Assembly (NCBI GenBank): GCA_019925095.2
Contig: CM034397.1
Span: 3,925,763-3,989,762, forward strand
Direction: 5' to 3'
DNA: 64,000 bases
DNA from: Dendrolimus kikuchii
Lineage: Eukaryota; Arthropoda; Insecta; Lepidoptera; Lasiocampidae
Part shown: positions 11,491-22,500 of the stretch, one piece after another
Layout of the letters: the number at the start of each line of letters is the position of its first letter
Numbering within the stretch: position 1 is the first letter of the stretch
The notes under the pieces: generated by a model
What the model was told of the DNA's origin: nothing
The model's database searches: none
What the model saw: only the letters and a program-made list of their open reading frames with translations
Position numbers and translations under genes: made by a program

Positions 11491-12061
11491 GTATACCTTA
11501 TATATAGTATATATTCATATTTCCAGTGGTCGAAATTCAACCATAATTAATTTAATTTATAAATTTGAACATTATTAAGGTTTTGTTGTCAAAGACTATA
11601 TACTTCTATAATCACAGATTTCGCCGACGCTACACTGTTAATTTGACTTTAACAATAAACAAAAGAGTATATTATTATATGCGTGTGTGTGTGAAATACA
11701 TGGTAATGTGTGTAATGTACTTTTTATGCATAATTAAAAAAAAAATGAATTCTGCACTCCGTCTCTAAATTTCATACTCCTCCGTCCGCGCAACTTTCTT
11801 AAAAAGTTTTTGCTTCACGTATTAATATAATGATATATACTATATATATATATATCGTTCCATTGCACTAGATGACTTTAAATAACATTATAATAACTCT
11901 AAAATTTAATTGACCTATAATACATAAACTGTTTGTTGTATAAAAAAATTAGGAAATAAAGTTTCAATGTAAAAAAAAACTTGGATATATTTTCATATTA
12001 ATTTTCTTAACACGGAGTGAAAAGCAGCAAATACACACACCCACACACACACACACACAGA

Positions 12062-12139
<78 letters not shown>

Positions 12140-15100
12140 TGTGCGTGTGTGTGTGTGTCTGTGGGTGTGTGTGTCTGTGGGCGTGTGTGTGTGTATACTG
12201 TATATATACATTACCGTCCGAATGAATTTTAATTTTTTTGCGTTCATTTGGTTTTCATTTCGTGTTAAAAAAATTAAGATAACAATGCAGCCAATTTGTT
12301 TTTACAATGAAACTTTGTTTTTAATTTTCTTTTAAAACAAATAGTTTATGTTATATATCCGGAGAGGTCCATTAAAATTTAGAGTTCTTACTTATTTATT
12401 ATTTAAATTCATCTAGTTCACTGAAACTAAAAGGACCCGAGTTGAATTCTTGGCATTTGTTTCATAAATAAAATCATCTTTAGTCTAGCTTACAAAATGC
12501 ACTATGCGTTTTCATGCTTATTTATCTATTTAGTATTGCAATATGTATGAAATTTCAAGTAGAATGTATTCCTACTTTCTCAGTTTTTAGTCAAAGGTTA
12601 AAAAATTGAGCATGTAGCTTAACGAAACATCTGTTTTAAAAGAAATATTTGCTGGTTGCTGTTAGATAATATTAAAAGTTATGTAAGAGTTTATATAAAC
12701 GCTAAGCTCTTATCGAAGCAGTATTAAGTAGTATCAAAGCGTACTGGTTTTTATATAGTATATATTATTATGTTCGCGTTTGACCATGATCTCGCCTGAT
12801 GTAGAGCGGAGATAATATGGTCTAAGATGTTATGTATGACTACTAAAATAAGGTACCTACGATGAATTTAAAACAGTGATTTAAATATTTTTACAACTTG
12901 CATTTTAACCACCTCCTTCCAATGTTACAATATGGACCCAGCTCCCCAAGACCCAGGACCCAAAATGTGTCTTGGCCTCCGAAAGGAGAACACGCTACCT
13001 GTTTCTGTCCGGTGCGTTTTCTTGCCAGTTATGGGCTTGAAGTTCATACAGGTCAGCCTCCACTCTGTCCATTCCCCGTAAGACCAAGCAAGCTTATGAT
13101 AGTGCTGTAATTATTTATAGATTCAAATCCTGCAATGTTTTAACGCTCAATCTATGTTTCAAGTGGTGGCCACACATAAGCCGAAGATGCCGCACCTGCA
13201 GGTGGTGTCACGAGTGGCAGCAATCCCCATCGTGGAGTCTGGTATTGGAGTCACTGAGAAGATTTATTTTAAAATCAGGGTAAGGCTCATCTATATACAA
13301 AGGTTCCTGTTTTAATTATTCTTTCTAAAACCTTTTAAATAAGAATGATTAAGTAAGAAGACTTATTGTTCCAGTTCTGTCGCCATTTTGGTAAAAATGA
13401 TACCCTTATTTTTTATTGCGAAACTGGCAAACAGGCAGAGGGTTCAGCTGATGGAAAGTGGTTATCGTCGCCTATAGACGTTTGCAACACAAGGGGCAAA
13501 GATGACGCATTGCTAGCCCTTAGGACGGGATAATAAGAATGTTATAGAGGGATGAGATAGGCTACGTTCCAGAAGGGACTCACAACGACCACGTTCACGA
13601 CCGCAATGTATCGCGTTCCACTTGCTTGTGGACGTTATAATCATAAACTGTAGTGGAACGGATTATGGGGCGTTGATGTCATAAACGACGAAATACACAA
13701 ATGTCATTGGTTGATTTGAAAATTGCGCCTTTTACAATGTCAATTGATAGAGCGAATTAATGCTCTGTAGTCAACGCCCACTTCGACCCACCTCTTGAGA
13801 CGGGTTTTTGTTTTGTGACGTTTTGAGCGCTGTGTGATCGAAAATGATGACGTCATTGGTGACGGTTTCGCCACGATCATAACGACCGCAGTCGCCTTGT
13901 GGAACGGCAGACGGAGCATTTTGGGCGTTGTGAGATAATAAAGGAATGCGTCCATAGAGTTTAGACAGGATGAATAGAGTAGAGGGGTTAGGGTATAGGA
14001 TTGGATGGGATAAGGAAGGTGGAGTCGGGGGAGGGGGAAGTGGGCCATTAGAAGTCTCACTCATCGCACGAAAGACGATTAGCTCAAGGTTAACAGTTTC
14101 AGGCCGATATGCTGTGAGAGCGTGGTATCACAACGATCAATGTAAGGAATCTATGGAGATTTGTCGCAGTATGAATTCTTAGTATTTTTTTTTATTTTTT
14201 ATTGCAGGAGTTCAGCAGACAGGCAGACGGCCCACTTGATGGATAGCGGTTACCATCGCCTATTGACATTTACAACACCAAAGGTGCTACAAATGTGCTG
14301 CTGCTCTCTTAAGGGAGACTGGAACCTGGTCACTAATGCCGGAACACAACTCAAGGTTGTTCTGGTGACATACTTTAGACCAGGGGTGGTAGCCATCCAG
14401 TCGGGCAAATGCCCTACCACCTGGCTGTGGGTTGTTCTGTCGCCTCTTACGACAGGCCGCCCGGCCGCAGGAAATTGTATTCTTTCTCCGTTCCTGCACG
14501 GATGAAATTATGTAATTATCGCGACCATGACAATATTTATTCTGTTTGTTACAACTCCATTCATTGTTTAAAAAATAATTGTAATACAACTTCTATATAT
14601 ATTTAAGAAAAAGAGCCTGAGATAATATCTAAATAATTATGTTGAATTTTTTTAGCTAGACATGTTGCTGGATAGTTTCTTGTCGCTTCTTCTCCTTTGA
14701 ACAGCGATTACACCTTGCGAAGCGGTGTGCATAGAATAGGAAGTAGATTTAAATTTTGACCTACATGTGTGAGCTTCAAAAAGTTCTCCAGTGGAACTTA
14801 TTATGAATAAGTAAAAATTTGAATTTGAATTTAAATTAAGCCAGTCCTAAGAACTGGTCATTCATATACGTCCGTCCGTCTGTCTATTATATATTTATGT
14901 TACAGCCATTTTTCTCCGAAACTACTGGATATGGATAAACCTTAACAGGTAGATGTACTCCATATTCCGTTATATAATGGTGTATTTATTGCAATTCACG
15001 AAGACGAGTTGGCTTTACTTACAGTAAGAAAGTGTCTATGTGTGAGACCAAAAATGTGTACTGGACGGCACTCTTGCAATTGATCGTTCCGATCTCGATG

Positions 15101-18100
15101 TGCATGTACGCGTTCAACCAAGAACGAGTAAAGCCCCCTCGTCTTTGTGAATTGCTAAAACTGTGGTAAAATCGTGAAAATGCTAAAAACTAGGAGTGGC
15201 TCTCATACATATAACTGGAGGACGAAATCGTTTTTTCAGTAGGTATACATGGTCGGAGGATTTTCATTCCAATTAGTAGGTTAGGAGATATTTGCTACAA
15301 CAATCGTAAAATTACCCTCGTTTTAACTAGGTAACTCCGCATTGTAAATTCTGAGATCAATTGGACCTATTTATGCAAAATGGAACTAACCCACATACTG
15401 ACAGTTTTGAGAAAAAGCCGTTTTTATTAAAATTTTGCGTACAAAAAAATATGTCTATATTTTGGAAAAAACATTTAGAATATTGTATATTATATTTTCT
15501 CGTTATGATTTTTATTGAGTCGATAGAAGGTGCATTTTGAAAGTTTTCTGCACCCTTAACCCAATTTTGGCATGTTTGTGGTTTGGTTCTGTTTTGCATA
15601 AGTAGGTCCAATTAAGGTGGCAGGACTAAAAGAAAATTTCACCGAAAATTTATGTTTTCACAAGATCCAATAGACAATTGTGGAGTTACAGTATAGGATA
15701 ATTTTGACAAAAACAATGAGCGTTGTCAACCCTTCATTGTGAGTAGACGGATACGCACTTAGCCAATGTTTTGTTTTGTCAGGAGTCAAACCCGCTTATA
15801 CGTTGGTATCTTTCTCTTGGTGAGAAGTCGCTTGCTACAGGAGTACAGCTCGCGTTGCCAGCGGTACAACTCCTCGAAACTCCGATACACCAACTAGACA
15901 AGTTCCTCTGTAAATCCCTTGACGTTGTTGAGAAGCGGGTGCCATCAATCAATTTGCCACCAGAAACGGTAAGTTATTTTCTAATTTGTTTCAGTTGATT
16001 CCTCGTATTCTCTTGATATCTTTAATTATGCCGCCAATCAAATCACTGGAGAATTTGAACTGGGAGATCAGTAGGAGCTGTAATTTGCTGACAGTAGTCC
16101 TGCAACCACGATAAGCTGGTGATAAGAAGAGACTCTCTTTGAAAGCGGAGGACAACGTATATTGACTACTAAAGTAATAATGTACTTTATGTAACATATG
16201 ATTTGCAGGAAGGATCTTTAAAGAAACAATATCGGTTAAAAGTGAACTAAAATAATTAGTTTTGTGTGTTGAATGCTTTTAATCAAGAATTATATGGAAA
16301 CTCACAACTTATTGTTGGGCCTTAGTCAAAAACTTAAAATAAGGCTAAGATTATAGGAGAAGGATTATAGTTAAATAAGGAATAGTAATTTGATTTCCTT
16401 AAATTTTAAAAGCGTTTTTACACACCACGTTTTTATTAGGTGCCATCGACGCGCGTCGCACACAACTGTAACGCGCTGTACACGCGATATTATCGCAACC
16501 AATTTACCTATTCACACGTTTATAAAATTGTAGTATGCAGACGACGACTTTTTCGCGTGCTGTCGACGCGTTACTAGTGCGGAGTTACATCGAGCGAACA
16601 AGCAGAAGCGCTGTGCCAGCGCGTCTCTTTGGCTGCAAATACACACGTACAGAGCGTTTTAATCAGATACTTGCTGACAGAGTATTTCCATGGCATCAAT
16701 CGAGGCAGGCAACACGCACGCACATCTCCAGCGCGATACACGCACGTGTGTGGCTCGTTCGCACGTTAATTAGGCCCGTTTTACTTTGCAAGGGGAGTTG
16801 CTCACGCGAGTTCCTCGTGAGTTTTCAGCGCGGCAATCGCAAGTAATCTGCCTTTTTCAAGTTAAGCGGCGTCGACAACGCGCGATAGCGAAATACGCGT
16901 CGACGGCGCCTTAAAAAACGTGGTGTGTAAGAGCCCTAAGCATGTAATTACTAAAGAATATTCCACAGATGTACACTGAAACGCGTCAATATGTTCTCCG
17001 GCGTGCGGATTCAGTAAAGCAGCTGGGTACAGCAGTCCTGGACTCCAGGGTTACAGCAGTAACTGCTACTGCTCTAGACAGAGCGCTGACAACTGCTGAT
17101 AAATATGTAGACAAATACTTACCACCCGATAATCAGGATGCTAATGATGGTGAGATTTGTTTTTCATTTTGGTAACTTTTTTAAAATTTATAACTGTATT
17201 GCCACGCCGTATGACAATGCTTATATGTTGGGTGAAATATGAGCCAGCCTTCTAATCGCGGGTAGTCTCAAAAAGTACCTTATAGATGTCTTTAAAGAAG
17301 AAGTAGCTGTTTGAGCAAAACTTTTTAGCCAGTTTTCTGGACATACTCTCGCTGGCAGCGATCTGCTATATAATCTACTTTAGATTTCATTATCTAGTTT
17401 TATTTATATTTAGCTAGATTGCTGATTCTTTTAGTATTCTTCTTCTATACATTCCATTCCATTGCTTTTAATATAAAATTATAAACTAAACTATCTTATT
17501 ATTTAATATACAGTACAAGCGATTATAGACTGTGTAACAAATCGCTGCCAGATGGGAGCGTGCCGAGAAGGCTGGCTGCATTGCCGCGCTGTATGACGAT
17601 GCTTATTTGTTGGGCGAAATATGAGCCAGGCTTCTGATCGCGGGTGGCATCAAAGAGTTTCTTGCAAATCTCTTTGAAGAAACTCTTTGCCGACGGACCC
17701 CACGGACCTAATGTTTCAACTCCAAACGGCACAAATATGTAACCCCTTCCTAAGGTTCCATATTTGCGCCGTTTGAGAGCTTCAGCTTTTGAAGCAGCGT
17801 TACCATTAAATATATAATAGGCAAGTGAGGTGTGTAAGAATAAGTCTAAATGGCACTCTGTTGTTCGTGCCTACCCCGCAAGGGAACTGGCGTGAAGTTT
17901 GAGTAATATTAGCTAACAAATCTCCAACTATTGAGTTCAAGTCACTTTATTTGGGGAAGTGACATCCACCCTTCTACGTTAGACTAGCTAGTTTTACACA
18001 TCGGTAATCTACATGTGCGACGCTTTCATAATTTTCCTTCAACGTCAGTAAATGTAACATTAAGATTCGAATCTATGACATTGGAAAGACACGAGTATCT

Positions 18101-19559
18101 ATAAATTTTGCGATTATCATTTTCTTTAAATGTCACCAATATTTGGCCTTTGTGGCTGAAGGCCTTTGTAGTAAACTCTAGCCGGCCAAACTCATTACAA
18201 CGCTAAGCCATCCGGTACGATTTCTGGCATGATAAATTTCAAAACAAACTTTCCGGTAGTTATTATGGTCTGGGTGTCTGTGATCGGCTCTAGAGCGGGC
18301 CCTGGTATATTACCCATAACACAAACGTAACTTGCTTAGCTTCGGAACATTCCTATTTTTATTAATATTATAAATCTGTTTGTCTGTCTGTTACGCTTTC
18401 ACGGAAAAACTACTAAACCGATTTGACTGACATTCACTATATATATTCTCGATGCCGAGGATAAACATAGGATACTTTGTATCCCGAAAAATGGTATACT
18501 TTCCGGTATAAAAATACATTTGTCTCTCTTTTTGTTATGCTTTTACGGAAAAGCTATTGGACCGATTTGGCTGAAATCCGGAATATAAATATGTCATTTT
18601 AATACCGAGGGTGGACAAGGTATACTTTTCATCCCGGATAATAGGATAGATTTTAGGTGTTGTTCTTTTTTTGTGATTTGTCATTTTGTTAATTTTGTTA
18701 GTTTTGGTAATTTTGATAGTTTTTGGTCGTTTTGGTAATTTTTGTCATTTATGTAGTTTACAGATAGATAGACGGAGGATAGTAAAATAAAACTAAAACA
18801 GGTTGAAATAAAGGATGAAAGTTTGCATGGGACCAATCATCTCTCAATTTTATAGACATAAAAATTCATCATAAAAAAATGCGATGGTAATCCCGACCTG
18901 TCTGTCTGTTAATCTTTCACTGAAAAACTACTAAGAGTACTGGATCGGTATTGCTGTAATTTTGTTTGAATGTAATTTTACATACATACATACATGCATA
19001 ACTTCACGCCAGTTCCCTTGCGGGATAGGCTACTAAGAGTACTGGATCGGTATTGCTGTAATTTTGTTTGAATGTAATTTTAATACCGAAAATGGCCATA
19101 AATACTTTTCATGCCGGAAGATGACATAGTTTGCGATAAATAATGAAATAAATCTTCCGGGGGCAAATAGCACTAGCATAAAAATTTAGTACAATGTAAC
19201 CTTTATTAACACCTGCTCTTTAAAGAAATAATATAATATTATCAGCCCATAAATGTCCCACTGCTGGGCTCGGGCCTCCCATTATAGGGGGAACGGATGT
19301 ATACCCACCACGCTTGTCCAAGGCGGCTTGGGAGGTTTGACACATCGGTTATCTCGATGTGCAGGTTGCATCACGATGTTTTCCTTCACCGTTATTAGCA
19401 CGTGGTAATTGTAAGAATATACACATTTGATCAGAAAACTGACTAAGTAGTGCATGCGTTCCGGCCAGGATCGAACCCGCGCCCTTTGAGTTTGGGACGC
19501 GTGCACTCGCCATTACGCTACCACGACTCGATAATCAAGGGACGCGCAAACTCTGGTAC

Positions 19560-19590
<31 letters not shown>

Positions 19591-22500
19591 ATACACATAT
19601 ACTGTATTCACAGTACCTGTTATATATATTCCTGATAAACTTTTGTATCTTTTACCTTTGGCTTTAATAAACCAAACATTACATTAAAATTGATAATTAC
19701 GACCAATTAAATGCTTTCAAGGCATTTTCCAGACAGTTCTAGGTTACCTATTCGCTTTCGCCGGAATGTTCACTTACTCTCACTTTTGCACAATATCCTT
19801 TATAATCCCTGTTCTCCCCCATATTTAAAGGAACTTTTTAGTTTTCTCTATCAATCTCATTCCTGCAATTTGCGCTCAAATGAAAATCTTTTGTTAACAA
19901 CACCTGCACACACTTCATCCTTCGTAGGAAATTCTTTTGCCGTACAGGCTGTTCGACTGTGGAACTCCCTCCCCTTTCCAATCAGACAAGCTAAATCAAT
20001 GACTACATTTAAACGTATGGTCACTGACCATTATTGGTCTATTAAATAAAAATTGTTGCATTAAATGAATGTATCTATTGTTCGTATATATATTTATAAT
20101 ATCATCGTATATCTAATTATATATGTATATCTGTATGTATATATGTATATCTGTATATATAAGTAGATAGTACTTTATTTATATTTTATTTTATTTTTTT
20201 GTAATACACCACCAAAAATCTTATATTGAAATTTCGTTTAAAATCTCCTTAGACACCGGGTTGCCTGGAAGAGATCGCTATAAGCGATAAGGCCGCCCAT
20301 TGTTCTAATGCAAATGTATCCATATCAATTGTCTAGATTTAAGATTATGGTGAACAATAGGCTAGCAAGACCTTTGTGTTCTAGTAAACCAAGTGGCTTA
20401 AAAGTCAGATCACGAATGCCTGATGTATGATGAAAATATATATAGGGCATCGGGGTTTACTTAGTGTTTTAGGGTTTTGTACATTACTTATCCATAACAG
20501 AAAGAGATATATTAAACAAATGAAAAGAACGACAGAAAATGTACTCTGCGGGAAATCAAACTCGAAATCCAGTTTATTGTGTTATAATAAACCAAGCGGC
20601 TCAAAACTCAGACCACGAAGCCCTGATGGAACATGGAAATATGTAGAATAATAAATACTAATAGCCATGGAAATAGAGCAATAAATTCTGAGAAACATAA
20701 AATCTGCTGTCAGTAATTAAGTTATTTCAAATTGAGAGTTATCTTGTCGTCTAGGCATGACAAATTATAAGTGATATGTTGGACTTTGTTCCTTTCTTCA
20801 CACAAATAAGTGATAGGACTAAATTTAACGATCGTTTGACACGACTTTCTGAATCATTTTCTCGTATATGCCTTTATCTGAATTGAACGTATAATGTTTT
20901 GTTAATATTATTAACCTAGGTCACTTCGTAGATAATAATTGAGTTTTCACTTTGCTTCTTTATTTAAATGAGTGTAAAGTTTTTATGAGCAGTTAATTAA
21001 GTATTAGAATCTTCAAGAAAAAAGGAGGCAGGCGAAAGCTAGAACCAATACAGCCATCCCCCCAAGCCTCGTCCAAATTATAGATTTTTGACTAAGGTAA
21101 AAGAAAGGAGTTCTTGTAATACAGTGAAGACTCCACTATCCAGGCTGATTATTGTTGTTGTAAGGCATTTGGATAATCGAAAAGCGAATTTTGTACATAT
21201 TAATAACTCAAGACAAAACTTACTTCGTCCGCGTGCCCATATATAATTTTATTTAAAAAAAAGCAGTCTAGTTTCAACGCCACATGTATTTTGTGGTTTC
21301 AACTTGAGCCCAGCAGTATGTAGGTAACTAACTCCCATATATATGATCAGCAAACTTGCTGATCCTATATATGGGCTGATATTATTATCATGAATAATAA
21401 TAAAATAGATGTATATAGTAGTTATTATTATATCGCACCAAAAAAACTACATATTCAAATTCACTAAGGTTTGCTGGTAGACGGATCACCTGATGGTAAG
21501 TGGTAGCCATCAATGCCTCCTTGTCTACCTCGTTGAAATTTTCAATACTTGCCTACACACAAACAGAGCTGGTTTCAGCAAAACTTTGCTTCTATGCTGG
21601 CGGAGGATGTCGCTCGACGTACACGTCTGAGAGGTGTTCTATAATAAGTGCCCAGTGTGTTAGTGTAGTTGATCGAGCTTTATGGTCTGACCATAGTGGT
21701 GATAATAGTTACGAGTGCTGACGCGGTCGACGGCGTGGAGGGGGAGTCTGGCCGCGCTAGGGCGGCACAAGCTGTGCAGCACGGGGCTAGGCTGCGCAGA
21801 AAGCTGCAGAGGAGGCTGACGAGGCAGGCCCTCGCTGAAGCTAAGGCTATTAAGGAGCAGATTCATGTGCTTGTCTATGTCGCTGAACTGGTCAGTATTT
21901 AAAAAAATACTATAAACTAAAACAGATTTTAATTTAAAATAAAATAACATTAAAAAATCAATTTCTATTTTAAATAACAATTTGTGATCTTCAGTACTGT
22001 ACCCTGCAAGAACATTTTCCAGCTTAATAAATTTAAGTTTATAAATTAACTTCAGGAGTAGAGAGACTTCGCTTACCTGCAACACCTTAAAGCTATTCAT
22101 AGTAAATTTAGATAGATCTAAGCATATTTTCTGTTTCCTGGGCAGGATTATGCGGCTTTTTATGAAAAACCAAAACTTTCATCCTGCGTACCGACTTGTG
22201 TCAATATAGCTAACTATAAAATAATCCGCTAGACCGATTCTGGGCGCTAAACCCAGTAATCATGCGCAATCATCTTCATTACAGGTGGCAACTGACCCAG
22301 TACTTGCCTGGCAGAAAGCCAAAGAATTATATTCGTCTCTCAGCCAGCCAGAACCAGAAAATCAGGCCAGACCTGCCACCCTTGAGGAATTAGTCGTACT
22401 CCTAACTAGAGAAACAGCCCGGAAGGTTGTTCACCTTGTAAACTACACGCACAACGATTTACCAAGGTAAGCGGTGTAAAAGGTGCTTGACATTATCGTG

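Larger units (their letters stand above)
11491..13163. other. Perilipin intron 1
   Basis: Contains the compound microsatellite at 12031-12197 and a repeat H copy at 12950-13070. No other coding signal seen. Confidence 0.5.

Noticed and set aside
14161..14505. Open frames of 100-115 codons on both strands, repeated at many sites (e.g. 968-1315, 34069-34290)
   Set aside because: They are the two readings of the repeat A element, present about a dozen times, with stops at variable positions. A shared repeat explains them better than a gene family.
16535..16846. 103-codon + strand frame, Arg-rich
   Set aside because: Lies entirely within the Harbinger-like MITE and has no recognisable domain.
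19452..19532. tRNA gene on the minus strand
   Set aside because: It has A- and B-box-like text but no convincing cloverleaf, and it continues into a SINE body, so it is a tRNA-derived repeat head rather than a tRNA gene.
21660..22100. 146-codon minus-strand frame
   Set aside because: Antisense to perilipin exon 5 and its flanking intron; no domain.
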